Assembly (NCBI GenBank): GCA_965197555.1
Contig: OZ240213.1
Location: forward strand, 3,286,001-3,350,000
Source: G965197555 sp965197555
Lineage (GTDB): Bacteria; Chloroflexota; Dehalococcoidia; Lucifugimonadales; UBA3495
Reading direction: 5' to 3'
Length of the DNA stretch: 64,000 nt
Shown here: one piece after another, positions 27,535 through 37,080 of the stretch
Numbering within the stretch: the stretch's first letter is position 1
Layout: each line of letters begins with the position of its first letter
Notes under the pieces: model-generated
The model's database searches: none
The model's input: only the letters and a program-made list of their open reading frames with translations
Told to the model about the DNA's origin: nothing
Made by a program: the position numbers and the translations under genes

Positions 27535-27655
27535 CGTTGCCTCAAGGTAAATCCACTCCCCATTACTCCTTGAGGTTTGAGTGTGATTGCCTCTCACGCT
27601 GAAGGGTAACGCACTGCGAAGCCAACATTTGGGGTTATCTAAACTTCCGGTTAGA

Positions 27656-27667
27656 GGAGGCGCCTCC
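27656..27667 (+). promoter_or_regulatory. palindrome overlapping the ribosome site of the hydratase gene
   Basis: GGAGGCGCCTCC is a perfect 12-base palindrome that contains the Shine-Dalgarno GGAGG and ends directly before ATG 27668. In mRNA it could only fold with a tiny loop or dimerise, so it may be either a weak translation brake or a protein site. Confidence 0.4.
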
Positions 27668-28429
27668 ATGGCCAAGTTAGCGGAATACAGCAACAAATAC
27701 GACAACATTCGCATGGAGAGACGTGACGGGATTCTTCAGATCGCTTTCCATTCCAATGGCGGTCCCCTGCAATGGGGAGGAGGTCCCCACGAGCAGTTTC
27801 CTAGAGCATTCTATGATATCGGCAGCGACCCGGAGAACCGGGTGGTTATCATGACGGGGACCGGCGACGGATTCAGCGGCCCCCCAGGAAGCGCGGCCAC
27901 GGCTCCCAAGAGAGCCCCCAGCGAATGGGACAAGACCTACTGGGAAGGCAAACAGCTTCTGACCAACCTCTTGAACATAGAGGTGCCCATGATCAGCGCC
28001 ATCAACGGCCCGGCTCTTCGGCATTCCGAGCTGCCATTGCTCTGCGACATCGTGTTGGCATCCGAAGAAGCTGCGTTCCAGGACTCCGGCCACTTCATTA
28101 GCGGGCTGGTCCCGGGAGACGGCATGCACATCATTTATCCCTTGCTCCTAGGCTTGAACCGAGGTAGGTACTTCCTGTTCACCGGACAGACTATTGGGGC
28201 CAGGGAGGCCCTCGACCTAGGCTTGGTCAGCGAGGTTTTGTCTCGCCAGGAGCTGTTACCTCGCGCTTGGGCACTAGCGGAGCAATTGGCCCAACAGCCA
28301 AATTTGGTGCTGCGGTACACCCGCGTCGCCCTTACCCAACACATAAAGCGGCAGATGCACGATATCCTGGGATACGGTCTGGATCTAGAAGGACTAGGCT
28401 CTGCGGACAGCTTACTGACCCAAACATAG
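27668..28429 (+). CDS. enoyl-CoA hydratase/isomerase-family protein
   Basis: A 253-residue crotonase-fold protein. Visible features are an oxyanion-hole-forming strand (VVIMTGTGDGFSG), PMISAINGPALRHSELPLLCD with ASEEAAFQDSGH, and C-terminal FTGQTIGAREALDLGLV. The usual second Glu of hydratases (in the GGG-x-E region) is replaced by LVPGDGMH, so simple hydratase chemistry is not assured; isomerase, hydrolase or decarboxylase activity is possible. The start is ATG 27668, directly after GAGGAGG, rather than the longer frame from 27587. Confidence 0.8.
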   Translation: MAKLAEYSNKYDNIRMERRDGILQIAFHSNGGPLQWGGGPHEQFPRAFYDIGSDPENRVVIMTGTGDGFSGPPGSAATAPKRAPSEWDKTYWEGKQLLTNLLNIEVPMISAINGPALRHSELPLLCDIVLASEEAAFQDSGHFISGLVPGDGMHIIYPLLLGLNRGRYFLFTGQTIGAREALDLGLVSEVLSRQELLPRAWALAEQLAQQPNLVLRYTRVALTQHIKRQMHDILGYGLDLEGLGSADSLLTQT

Positions 28430-28523
28430 CGTTAACCCAGGCCTCCCCGTAACCAACCCGCAACCATCAGTACGGACGTGATCACGGGTTGATAAATGCG
28501 CCGGCATCTGGCAATATGGTGCC

Positions 28524-29432
28524 ATGAGAATTGGGGCATTTGAGATCAACGAGCCTGTGCCGGACCTGCGGGAACCGCATGTATTCGCAATGGTGAGGCC
28601 TTGGGTAGACGTGGGAAGCGTCGGCACCTTGACCCTCAATCGCTTGGAGCGGCATCTGGGGGCGACGGAACTCGGTCGTTTGGTACGACCGGGTAACTTC
28701 TTCGACTTCACCCGCTACCGCCCTACCATGAAGTTGGTACAGGGTGAGCGAGAGGTTAAGATCCCCAATAGCATCATCCGGTATGCCAAAACGGAGAACG
28801 GTCCCGATTATCTATTCTTCCACCTGCTGGAGCCTCACTCCAACGGCGAGGACTATACCGACTCCCTGCTGGAAGTGGTTAAATACTTCGAAGTCAAGAG
28901 GTACTGTCGTCTAGGAGCGATGTATGACGCGGTCCCTCACACCCGGCCTTTGTTGATCACCGGGTCCTTGGGGTCGGTGACCCAGTCGCGGCAAGTGCCC
29001 CATCTGAGACTTCGCCGCAGCACCTATCAGGGACCCACCACCATTATGAACCTGCTTTCTGAGGGGATAGAACGGTCCGAGATAGAATCTATTAACTTCA
29101 TGGTTCATCTCCCTCAATACGTTCAATTGGAGGAGGACTACGCTGGGACTTCGAGAATGATCGAAGCATTGTCTTCGGTCTACGACGTTTTCCCCCAAGA
29201 TCTAGCTCCAGCCCGCCGGGGGCAACGCCAGTACCGGGAACTGAGTGCGTCAGTGGAACGTAACACTGAGCTTAGAGACCTTATTCAGCAGATGGAAGCT
29301 TACTACGACGCCCAACTCGACTCAGAGGAGTCCTCCACCGAGGAACCAACTGCCACAGCAAGCCTTTCGCCGGAGATAGAAAGGTTCCTGAGCGAACTCG
29401 GGGACCGACTCGATTCAGACAACGACGAGTAA
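28524..29432 (+). CDS. PAC2-family protein
   Basis: A 302-residue soluble protein of the PAC2 (proteasome assembly chaperone, DUF75) family. The typical region runs from VFAMVRPWVDVGSVG through YLFFHLLEPHSNGEDYTDSL, the strand YCRLGAMYDAVPHTRPLLIT and STYQGPTTIMNLL. The C-terminus is acidic and coiled (residues about 250-302). In prokaryotes the family occurs with and without proteasomes; function here is unknown. No good ribosome site is seen before the ATG, so translation may be leaderless. Confidence 0.75.
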   Translation: MRIGAFEINEPVPDLREPHVFAMVRPWVDVGSVGTLTLNRLERHLGATELGRLVRPGNFFDFTRYRPTMKLVQGEREVKIPNSIIRYAKTENGPDYLFFHLLEPHSNGEDYTDSLLEVVKYFEVKRYCRLGAMYDAVPHTRPLLITGSLGSVTQSRQVPHLRLRRSTYQGPTTIMNLLSEGIERSEIESINFMVHLPQYVQLEEDYAGTSRMIEALSSVYDVFPQDLAPARRGQRQYRELSASVERNTELRDLIQQMEAYYDAQLDSEESSTEEPTATASLSPEIERFLSELGDRLDSDNDE

Positions 29433-29662
29433 CTTCCTGGCCCCGGTTGCTCGCTCGACTCGCCATCAGCCTCTGTCGCCAGCCGCAGCTTTAGATCCCA
29501 TCATCCAGGCCTATCCTTCCGCGACTATATCCAATTGCTGCTTTCGAAGGACTGGCCATATGGTTAACATATTCCGCCTTGCTGCCAAATGGGGCGTATG
29601 CTAGACTTCCCTGACGATTGAGGGAAAGCCGCAGCGAATTTGGCGACATTGGGACTAACTAT

Positions 29663-30688
29663 ATGGCAGGCGCACGCAATTCGGAACAAAATGGCAAAGG
29701 GATTATTTTTTCGGGTATGCGGCCCACTGGTCTCTTGCACCTCGGTAACTACCTGGGGGCACTACGCAACTGGGTAGACTTACAGCAGGAGTACAACTGC
29801 ATCTACTGCGCTGTGGATGTCCACGCACTAACGACCATTGAAACCGCCGCAGAGTCCGCCGAGATTCAGTCCAATATTGAGGACATGGTCCTAGACTGGC
29901 TGGCGGCGGGGCTGGACCCGGAACGCAGCATTATCTTCGTTCAGTCTCACGTTCCGGAAGTGATGTCCCTCCACACCTTGCTTAGCATGGTGACGCCCCT
30001 TGGGTGGTTACTGCGCGTTCCTACCTTCAAAGAAAAAGTCCGGCAGATGGACGAGACCGAAGAGAGCGTTAACTACGGGCTGGTGGGCTACCCAGTCCTC
30101 CAAACTGCGGACATCATCCTGTACAAGGCAGATACCGTCCCTGTTGGACAAGACCAAGTCCCTCACTTAGAGCTAGCCCGAGAGATCGTGCGGCGCTTCA
30201 ACAATCGCTATGGACCGACCTTCCCCGAACCCCAAGCTAAGCTAACCGAAGAGCCTCTAGTCGTAGGATTAGACGGCCAGCAAAAGATGAGCAAGTCGTT
30301 AGACAACCACCTGGAGTTGGCCGCGAGCCCGGAGCAGACCACCCAACGGGTGATGACCGCGTTCACTGACCCACAACGGGTGCGACGGGATATCCCCGGC
30401 AGGCCCGAGGTCTGCAACGTGTACGCACTCCACAAGATCTTTACTTCTGAGGCGGAGGTGCCGACGGTCTACGAGGAGTGCACCACCGCCCAGCGAGGGT
30501 GCGTGGACTGCAAACGCCACCTAGCAAGTAATGTCAATAAATATCTGGAACCCTTGCGAGAGCGGCGCCAACAATATGAGCAACGCCCGGGCTTGGTCCG
30601 CGAGATACTGGAGGACGGCGCCAATAGAGCAAGGGCAATCGCTCGCAAGACCATGGACGAAGTCTACGACAAAATGGGACTGACGTGA
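29663..30688 (+). CDS. trpS: tryptophanyl-tRNA synthetase
   Basis: A 341-residue class Ic synthetase, near the usual 330. The HIGH-type signature is in GMRPTGLLHLGNYLGAL and the KMSKS loop in GLDGQQKMSKSLDNH. The Trp-binding region (GLVGYPVLQTADIILYKADTVPVG QDQVPHLE) is normal. A TTG at 29618 opens the same frame, but ATG 29663 sits just ahead of the conserved region and is preferred; neither has a strong ribosome site. The inositol monophosphatase follows 70 bp downstream. Confidence 0.94.
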   Translation: MAGARNSEQNGKGIIFSGMRPTGLLHLGNYLGALRNWVDLQQEYNCIYCAVDVHALTTIETAAESAEIQSNIEDMVLDWLAAGLDPERSIIFVQSHVPEVMSLHTLLSMVTPLGWLLRVPTFKEKVRQMDETEESVNYGLVGYPVLQTADIILYKADTVPVGQDQVPHLELAREIVRRFNNRYGPTFPEPQAKLTEEPLVVGLDGQQKMSKSLDNHLELAASPEQTTQRVMTAFTDPQRVRRDIPGRPEVCNVYALHKIFTSEAEVPTVYEECTTAQRGCVDCKRHLASNVNKYLEPLRERRQQYEQRPGLVREILEDGANRARAIARKTMDEVYDKMGLT

Positions 30689-30758
30689 TCGAGAGGTCAG
30701 CCCTCAGCATTCAGCTACTAACTGATGGCCAACCGCTAAGTCCCGATAGCTAAAGTAA

Positions 30759-31595
30759 ATGTCACACTCTCCAAATGAAGCTTATCCCCGTGGGACTAGT
30801 GGCCGCACTTCAATGCAAGTCGCGATGGAAGCTGCTCAAACCGCTGGACAGATCCTAATTGACCGCTTCCAGACCTCTAAAGAGATCACTTACAAAGGGC
30901 CCTCCGACATCGTCACTGACGTGGACCTTGCTGCGGAGAAAGCCATCCTTGATCTGGTCAGGACGGAGTTTCCTGATTTTGGGATCCTATCCGAAGAATC
31001 GGAGCCAATTCTGGCCGACTCTGATTTTACTTGGGTAATAGATCCTCTGGACGGCACCCGGAATTATGCCAACGGTATACCTCACTACTGCACTTTAATC
31101 GCCTTACTCAAGGGAGGGGAGCCTGTTCTGGCAGTATCCCACGACCCCGCCCGACATGAGACGTTTACCGCCCAAACAGGCAGCGGGGCCTTTCTCAACG
31201 GCCAGTCGATATCGGTTTCCTCGCGCCGGTCCCTGGGCGAGGCATTGTTGAGTTGCGACCTAGGGTACGTCGACGAAAAAGCCGGCTTGGCCCTAGACAT
31301 GATTCGTGCTTTGTGGCCGGGAATGCTGAGCCTCAGGTTGTTGGGATCGGCGGGCTTGGGCCTGGCCTACGCCGCCGCAGGCCGGGTGGACCTTTTCTTC
31401 CACCACTCCCTGTCCCCTTGGGACGTGGCGGGAGGGTTGTTGCTGCTTCGGGAAGCCGGCGGAGAGGTAGTGGACCGGCAGGGAAAGCGGGCCGACCTGT
31501 ATTCCCCCAGCGTGATCGGGTCCAACGGGGAATTAATTCAGGACTTCTTGCGGACAACCGACGGCTTGGCCTGGCGGGAACTACCAACCTCCTGA
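30759..31595 (+). CDS. inositol monophosphatase family protein
   Basis: A 278-residue Mg-dependent phosphatase. The metal-binding motifs are EES (ILSEESEP), DPLDGT (WVIDPLDGTRNYANG) and WDVAGG near the end. Family members hydrolyse inositol-1-phosphate or related sugar phosphates, and can also have RNA-polymerase-associated roles (SuhB). The presence of an inositol-phosphate synthase and an inositol-lipid gene set 20 kb away makes inositol-1-phosphate a reasonable substrate. The next gene begins 28 bp after the stop, likely co-transcribed. Confidence 0.88.
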   Translation: MSHSPNEAYPRGTSGRTSMQVAMEAAQTAGQILIDRFQTSKEITYKGPSDIVTDVDLAAEKAILDLVRTEFPDFGILSEESEPILADSDFTWVIDPLDGTRNYANGIPHYCTLIALLKGGEPVLAVSHDPARHETFTAQTGSGAFLNGQSISVSSRRSLGEALLSCDLGYVDEKAGLALDMIRALWPGMLSLRLLGSAGLGLAYAAAGRVDLFFHHSLSPWDVAGGLLLLREAGGEVVDRQGKRADLYSPSVIGSNGELIQDFLRTTDGLAWRELPTS

Positions 31596-31623
31596 CTTCA
31601 GATCCCTCGAAGACGGTCAATCC

Positions 31624-32829
31624 ATGGAGTCCACAGATAGCGACCTCTTAATAGTTGGAGGAGGCCTGGCTGGCTCTGCCCTTGCCAAGGCTATGGCCCA
31701 GGCTGGCGCCAGGGTCATTTTGTTGGAGCAGGAGCAGGTCTTTCGGGACCGCGTCCGCGGTGAAGCCATCGTGTCCTGGGGGGTGGCAGAGGCCAGGAGG
31801 CTGGGCATCTACGAGACCATCGTGGCCGCTGGAGGCCACGAGTTGCCATTCTGGGACAGCTATAATGCTGGGTCTAGGTCCGGCCATCGGGACCTCCTCA
31901 GGACCTCGGCTCCCAAGGAGCCGGTGTTGGCCTGCTTCCACCCGTTGATGCAAGAAGCCCTGATCCAGGCCGCAGCCGACGCTGGGGCTGATGTGCGCCG
32001 CGGCGCCAGAATCCGCCAGGTCAAGAATAACGGCGTTCCCACGGTGGTAGCCGAGATTGCTGGCCAGACCTCCGAGATTCGGGCCCGGCTCGTCGTGGGC
32101 GCCGATGGAAGAAATTCCCTTACCCGCGGCTGGGGAGGGTTTGAGGTCCGGCATGACCAGGACCGAAATATGGTGGCCGGAGTGCTGCTGGACAGCGTAT
32201 CCGCCCCGGAAGACGCTTCCCACGGGGGGCTGAACTCTGACCTAGGTTTGTACGTGATTCTGTTCCCTCAAGGGGAGGGACGAGCCCGCGCTTATGTTTG
32301 TTACCCGGCGAAGTGGCAGCATCGTCTCACCGGAGATACAGACATCCCCCGGTTCCTGGACGAGTCCCAACAAGGGGGTTTCCCGGAAGATTTTTATTCT
32401 AAAGCGACAGTATCGGGACCCCTGGCTACCTTCTCCGGAGCGTCTGCCTGGGTAGAACATTCCTATGGGCGAGGAATAGCGCTGGTTGGCGACGCCGCTG
32501 CCACCACCGACCCCACATGGGGCCAGGGTCTTTCTATGGCCCTACGCGACGCCAGGGAACTTCGGGACCAGTTGTTGAAATTCCAAGACTGGGATGAAGC
32601 AGGCCACGCTTATGCCGAGCTGCATAAACAATACCACGACGTAGTCCACACCGCGGAAAACTGGCAGACAAAGCTCCTACTGGAGACTGGCCCGGTAGCA
32701 GACGCGCGCCGGGAGCGGGCGTTGCCCCTTTGGCGGCAAGACCGGACCCGTGTCCCGGATACCTTCCTCAGCGGCCCCGGCCCAACCCTGGACGAGGCCG
32801 CTCGCCGAAGGTATTTCGGTGAGGATTGA
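31624..32829 (+). CDS. FAD-dependent monooxygenase
   Basis: A 401-residue class A flavoprotein hydroxylase. It shows the FAD-binding Rossmann fingerprint LIVGGGLAGSALAKAMAQAG, an internal VVGADGRNS (DG motif) and the second FAD motif GDAAATTDPTWGQGLSMAL. Such enzymes hydroxylate or epoxidise aromatic rings, polyketides, isoprenoid quinones or squalene; the present sequence does not point clearly to one. Short spacing suggests an operon with the phosphatase and perhaps trpS. Confidence 0.85.
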   Translation: MESTDSDLLIVGGGLAGSALAKAMAQAGARVILLEQEQVFRDRVRGEAIVSWGVAEARRLGIYETIVAAGGHELPFWDSYNAGSRSGHRDLLRTSAPKEPVLACFHPLMQEALIQAAADAGADVRRGARIRQVKNNGVPTVVAEIAGQTSEIRARLVVGADGRNSLTRGWGGFEVRHDQDRNMVAGVLLDSVSAPEDASHGGLNSDLGLYVILFPQGEGRARAYVCYPAKWQHRLTGDTDIPRFLDESQQGGFPEDFYSKATVSGPLATFSGASAWVEHSYGRGIALVGDAAATTDPTWGQGLSMALRDARELRDQLLKFQDWDEAGHAYAELHKQYHDVVHTAENWQTKLLLETGPVADARRERALPLWRQDRTRVPDTFLSGPGPTLDEAARRRYFGED

Positions 32830-32983
32830 GGGATGGTACTAAGTAGTTGACCCTAGAACCTAAGTTATCCAGAATAGCCATTAGCAGTTGACTTTCTAGC
32901 CCTTCAGGGTTTCCCCTCGGGAACATTCTTTGGCTGTGCTTGCTTTAGATGTGGCTTTCGCCGTTGACTTAGTCTTGTCGGAT

Positions 32984-33826
32984 TTAGCGAAATGACTGCC
33001 AGACCAGCAGCGCCCCCACAACCAGCAACACACAGCCCATCGCACCAACAAGGGTGTTCAAGTTGACTCGCCCGGTGAATCGAGCCCCGAAGTAGCTGCC
33101 CGCCATTGCGCTTAGGCCCATCAACACCAGTAGTGGGAAGTTGATTTGCCCTTGGACCACGTGGCCAATCCAGCCCAGGGAACCCATCAGGAAGCCGATG
33201 ACCAGGTTGGTCCCCACCGCTGTCCGTGGATCGACTCTGAGAATTCGAATCAAAGCAGGCAGCCTAATACTGCCTAGGATCAAGCCCACCGCCCCGCCCA
33301 GTAGGCCGACCGACAGTCCTACACCGCCCTGAAGCAACAATCGATTCAGACTGAAGTTGCCAGGCTTCGCTACTGAGGTCGAGCTGGATGGAACCCCGGC
33401 ATCCTCCCTCAACGCGGCTTGGGGACGTACTCTAATGATAAGTTCCACCCCCTGCCAAAAAACCAAGAGGCCGGCCAGCAGAATCAGGAGACGCTCGGGA
33501 GCCAACCCACTGCTGAACCCTCCGACGAAGGTGCCGACCCAGGCAGGGACCCCGACCAACAATACCACCTGCAGATTCACCCGGCCTTCGCGAAGATGGC
33601 GCATGGCGCCAGCCAGTGAACTTAGGCTGCTGACCAGGATGTTGGTGCCTGCAGCGGTGGGGGCAGCGATTCCCATTAGCAGCAGAGCCGGGAGCCGCAT
33701 GGTGCCCAACGCAAGACCCACGAAACCTCCAAGGACTCCAGCGACCAATGAAACGGCGGTCAATACGATCGCATGCCATACGAGGACATCGGAACCCAGA
33801 CCCAGTTGCTCGAGAGTGAGAGTCAC
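32984..33826 (-). CDS. sulfite exporter TauE/SafE family permease
   Basis: A 280-residue membrane protein with about eight hydrophobic helices in two similar halves; each half carries the family signature (VAGVLGGFVGLALGTMRLPA and GLLGGAVGLILGSIRLPAL), followed by GTNI/GTNL. TauE/SafE proteins export sulfite, sulfoacetate or other organic anions. It is convergent with the FAD monooxygenase and 53 bp upstream of the CaiB stop, so the two reverse-strand genes may form one operon (CaiB first). Confidence 0.88.
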   Translation of the reverse strand: MTLTLEQLGLGSDVLVWHAIVLTAVSLVAGVLGGFVGLALGTMRLPALLLMGIAAPTAAGTNILVSSLSSLAGAMRHLREGRVNLQVVLLVGVPAWVGTFVGGFSSGLAPERLLILLAGLLVFWQGVELIIRVRPQAALREDAGVPSSSTSVAKPGNFSLNRLLLQGGVGLSVGLLGGAVGLILGSIRLPALIRILRVDPRTAVGTNLVIGFLMGSLGWIGHVVQGQINFPLLVLMGLSAMAGSYFGARFTGRVNLNTLVGAMGCVLLVVGALLVWQSFR

Positions 33827-33879
33827 TTATACCTGCATCGTAACGTCACCTAATGCCTGTCTCAGCTACTGAGTCCAGG

Positions 33880-35091
33880 CTAGGGCGCTGCCACCACACC
33901 GGCCCGCACCAGTTCCTCCACCTCTTCGCTGCCGAAGCCTCGTTCCAACAGCACCTCGCGGCTGTGCTCGCCCAACGCCGGTGCCCGGTGTCTGATGCCC
34001 CCCGGCGTTTCGGTCAGCTTGACTGGTACACCAATGTGATGCAGGGTGCCCAACTCGGCGTCTTCTAAGTCGACTACCATGTCCCGTGCTCTCACCTGGG
34101 GGTCCTTGTATACCTGCTCCATGTTGTAGATGGGCCCTGCTACGACGCCAGCCGCATCCAGCAATTCCAGCCAATGGTCGGTCGTTTCCTGCGCCAGGGT
34201 GCTCTCCAACAATTCGGCCAGCTCTTGGTCTGATTTCTTGCGGTCACCCGGCACCTTAAAGCGCGGGTCCTCTAGCAACTCATTACGGCCAATGGCCTGG
34301 CAGAACCGTTCCCAGATGGGTTGAGTCGCAGCCCCGATGTTCAGATATCCGTCTTTGGTGCGCAATGCCTGATAGGGCGCCGAAACCCGGTGAGCCGAAC
34401 CCAACGGACCGGGCACGTCTCCGTCCATAAAATAGACCGAGGACTCCCAAATGGTGTAGGCAATGCCCGCCTCCAGCAGCGAGGTGTCTACCACCTGTCC
34501 CTGCCCCGTCTGCTGGGCGTGAATGTAGGCGCAAAGGATACCGTTAGCAGCGAACAGCCCGGCGGAGATATCCGTAATGGGTACCCCCACCTTGGCCGGA
34601 GGAGCGTCTGGATAGCCGTTGATGCTCATGAGACCGCTCATTCCTTGGGCCACCAAGTCAAACCCGCCCCGGTATTTATAGGGGCCGGTATTGCCGAACC
34701 CGGAGATGCAGCAATAGACCATACTGGGATTGATTTGTGCCAAAGCCGGGTAATCCAAGCCCAGACGTTCCATCACCCCGGGGCGAAAATTCTCCACCAA
34801 CACGTCGGCATCCTTAACCAGCCGCTTCAGGACAGTCTTACCCGCCTCGGTCTGCAAGTCCAAGGCCAGGCTGCGCTTGTTTCTGTTCATTGCCAGCAAT
34901 CCCGCCGACCAGCCGTTGACCGACGGCGGCATCATGCGCCGAATGTCATCGCCCCCGTTGGGCTTCTCCACCTTGATGACATTGGCCCCCATATCGGCCA
35001 ATACCATGGTGCATACGGGTCCTGCCATGATCTGCGTGAGGTCCAGCACTTCCATGCCGGACAAAGGAGGAAGGCTTGATGTGGAAGACAT
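33880..35091 (-). CDS. CaiB/BaiF-family CoA transferase
   Basis: A 403-residue class III CoA-transferase. Typical segments: GMEVLDLTQIMAGPVCTMVLAD with GANVIKVEKP at the N-terminus, SLALDLQTEAGK, YCCISGFGNTGPY, and the catalytic Asp in RGGFDLVAQGMSGLM. It moves CoA between carboxylic acids (for example in carnitine, formyl-CoA or succinyl-CoA linked catabolism). AAGGACG upstream supports ATG 35091; the longer frame to 35163 lacks such a site. Substrate unknown; the neighbouring anion permease could handle a related acid. Confidence 0.88.
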   Translation of the reverse strand: MSSTSSLPPLSGMEVLDLTQIMAGPVCTMVLADMGANVIKVEKPNGGDDIRRMMPPSVNGWSAGLLAMNRNKRSLALDLQTEAGKTVLKRLVKDADVLVENFRPGVMERLGLDYPALAQINPSMVYCCISGFGNTGPYKYRGGFDLVAQGMSGLMSINGYPDAPPAKVGVPITDISAGLFAANGILCAYIHAQQTGQGQVVDTSLLEAGIAYTIWESSVYFMDGDVPGPLGSAHRVSAPYQALRTKDGYLNIGAATQPIWERFCQAIGRNELLEDPRFKVPGDRKKSDQELAELLESTLAQETTDHWLELLDAAGVVAGPIYNMEQVYKDPQVRARDMVVDLEDAELGTLHHIGVPVKLTETPGGIRHRAPALGEHSREVLLERGFGSEEVEELVRAGVVAAP

Positions 35092-35628
35092 ACGGTCCGT
35101 CCTTGTTCTGGATAGAATAGCCGGTTGACTCACGGGTCCCCTAGAGGATCCCATGGGTCGCAATGCTGCGTTGTCTTAGTACCACCCGCCGTGCATAAGC
35201 GCAGGAAGCATTCCGAGCATAGATTCCCCGGCAGGTGCACGCAAAGTATACTAGATAGCTCTGGTCATGCGTGGCTTATCAACTGAGGGCCCGTGTCCGG
35301 GCCCGATGCGTGAGCCAAGAGAGGAAACTGGGCTGGGGCATCGAGCTCTCTTGGCGGACCTAATCCAGCTTTCGATGTTCGCAGGGTGGGGGCTGCTTTG
35401 CAGTCAAGGAGCTTTGGTTGAGAACAACCAGGTTTAAGGACTCGCTGGCTGGTGACGGGCGGGAATGACTACCTGAATCAAGGCTTCCGTCTGTCCGTAG
35501 TTGGTTTAGCGTCGCATAAAACCGGGTGAGCCTTTTTTCACTTATGCTGGCTGCTGGCACTTGCTTTGGCTACCGGCGGCGAGGAACTTCCGGAGTCTTC
35601 ACCCTGATAACCGCACAGGAGGTCTGAA
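35092..35628. other. long divergent intergenic region with several hairpins, 537 bp
   Basis: Separates CaiB from the radical SAM gene. Three hairpins lie in a row: GGGCCCG/CGGGCCC with loop TGTC (35287-35304), CCAAGAGAG/CTCTCTTGG (35315-35354) and TGGTTG/CAACCA with loop AGAA (about 35412-35427). If transcribed as the 5' leader of the radical SAM gene, this would be a structured RNA; it does not match a riboswitch class I know. No protein-coding frame is convincing. Confidence 0.5.
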
Positions 35629-37071
35629 TTGAACACCCCAGCCCAGCAAGTCCGCGTCAAACAAGACGCGGACTTCATATTCCACGATCTCACGCGTAGC
35701 ATTTGCCCGGAGTGTAAAGCTGTCATTGACGCCCAGATTCTCATCCGCGCCAATAAAGTCTACACGCGCAAGCGCTGCGCCGACCACGGTTGGTTCGAAG
35801 ACATCATTAGCTCCGACGCTGAAATGTATGTCGATTCCGTCAAGTTCAATAGGCCGGGGACAATACCTCTTGAGTTCAGCACCGAGGTCAAAGATGGTTG
35901 CCCCTTGGACTGCGGGCTCTGTCCCGAGCACAAGCAGCACATGTGCCTGGCCTTGGTGGAGGTCAATACCGGTTGTAACCTCAACTGCCCCGTGTGCTTT
36001 GCCAACGCCGGCGCCGGTTACAGCCTGACCATGGCGCAGGTTGAGGGGATGCTTGACCGCTTTGTCGAAATCGAGGGTGATCCGGAGGTCGTACAGTTCA
36101 GCGGTGGGGAGCCGACCATTCATCCCCAATTACTGGATATGATTCAGGCGGCCAAAGACAAGGGTATCAAGCAAGTGATGGTGAACACCAACGGCGTTCG
36201 AATCGCCAGGGATGACCGTTTCCTTGAGTCGCTCGCCAAGCTGAAGCCAGTGATTTATTTTCAGTTCGACGGCCTCCGACCGGAAACCTACCGGTCCATT
36301 CGGGGAGAAGACCTGCTGGACCTCAAACTGCGAGCTTTGGACCGGTTGCACCAAGCGGCACTGGACGTGGTGCTGGTGGCGCCGATCGAACGGCACATTA
36401 ACGTTGACGAGGTAGGACCACTGGTGGAGTTTGGGCTAAAACATCCGGCCGCTCGGGGTATAGTCTTCCAACCTGTGACTCACGTGGGCCGCCACATCCC
36501 CTTTGATCCCATGGAGCGAGTGACTATCCCCGACGTGGTCCACGGCATCGTGGACCAGACACAAGGCCGCTTCGTTCTGGAGGATTTCGTCCCAGTACCA
36601 TGTTGTTTCCCCACGTGCCAGGTCAATTCCTACGTGTTCGTCGAAGGTGACACCACGGTCCCCCTTCCCAGATTGCTGAATGTAGATGAATATCTGGACT
36701 ACATCACCAACCGCGCTCTACCCAAGGCTCCCAACGGTTCGGACGTGCAAAAAGCTCTGGAAGGCCTCTGGTCTGCTTCGGCAGTGGCCGGCACCGACAC
36801 AACGGCGGGCAGGTTTCAGTGCGCCTGCGGTTCGGGAATGGACCTGGGCTACGACCTCTCCCACTTGAAAGAGCATATCTTCCAAATCGCCATCAAGGAT
36901 TTCCTTGACGCGTACACGTTTGACGTGAAGCAAGTGATGAAGTGTTGCGTGGGTATCCTGGTACCCGATGGCCGGGTGATACCGTTTTGCGCCTACAACT
37001 CCGTGGGTTACCGGGAAACCATTCGCCAACAACTGACCCGCGACCAAGCGCGGTCGTTTCCCACCTATTAG
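35629..37071 (+). CDS. radical SAM protein, COG1964 (MJ0619 / tetraether-synthase-like)
   Basis: A 480-residue Fe-S enzyme. An N-terminal C-P-E-C knuckle (Cys26/Cys29, with Cys50 and His53) is followed by a C-x3-C-x2-C cluster at Cys91/95/98 (CPLDCGLCPEH) and the radical SAM cluster at Cys116/120/123 (CNLNCPVC), then the SAM motif FSGGEPT. Further Cys residues at VPCCFPTC and in the last 100 residues suggest more clusters. The layout and the CPxDCGLCPxH segment match COG1964, the group of MJ0619, the archaeal tetraether lipid synthase (Tes). Bacterial members are poorly known. A start ATG or TTG: TTG 35629 follows AGGAGG by eight bases. A methyltransferase and PlsY follow. Confidence 0.82.
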   Translation: MNTPAQQVRVKQDADFIFHDLTRSICPECKAVIDAQILIRANKVYTRKRCADHGWFEDIISSDAEMYVDSVKFNRPGTIPLEFSTEVKDGCPLDCGLCPEHKQHMCLALVEVNTGCNLNCPVCFANAGAGYSLTMAQVEGMLDRFVEIEGDPEVVQFSGGEPTIHPQLLDMIQAAKDKGIKQVMVNTNGVRIARDDRFLESLAKLKPVIYFQFDGLRPETYRSIRGEDLLDLKLRALDRLHQAALDVVLVAPIERHINVDEVGPLVEFGLKHPAARGIVFQPVTHVGRHIPFDPMERVTIPDVVHGIVDQTQGRFVLEDFVPVPCCFPTCQVNSYVFVEGDTTVPLPRLLNVDEYLDYITNRALPKAPNGSDVQKALEGLWSASAVAGTDTTAGRFQCACGSGMDLGYDLSHLKEHIFQIAIKDFLDAYTFDVKQVMKCCVGILVPDGRVIPFCAYNSVGYRETIRQQLTRDQARSFPTY

Positions 37072-37080
37072 AGGGCCGTC

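Larger units (their letters stand above)
27352..27667. other. intergenic region with a long imperfect inverted repeat, 316 bp
   Basis: Holds the inverted repeat at 27461-27534 and the ribosome-site dyad of the next gene. A reverse frame at 27442-27714 overlaps the inverted repeat and the next gene's start and is not supported. Confidence 0.4.

Noticed and set aside
27442..27714. Reverse-strand 90-aa gene
   Set aside because: It runs across the inverted repeat and the start of the hydratase gene and has no recognisable features.
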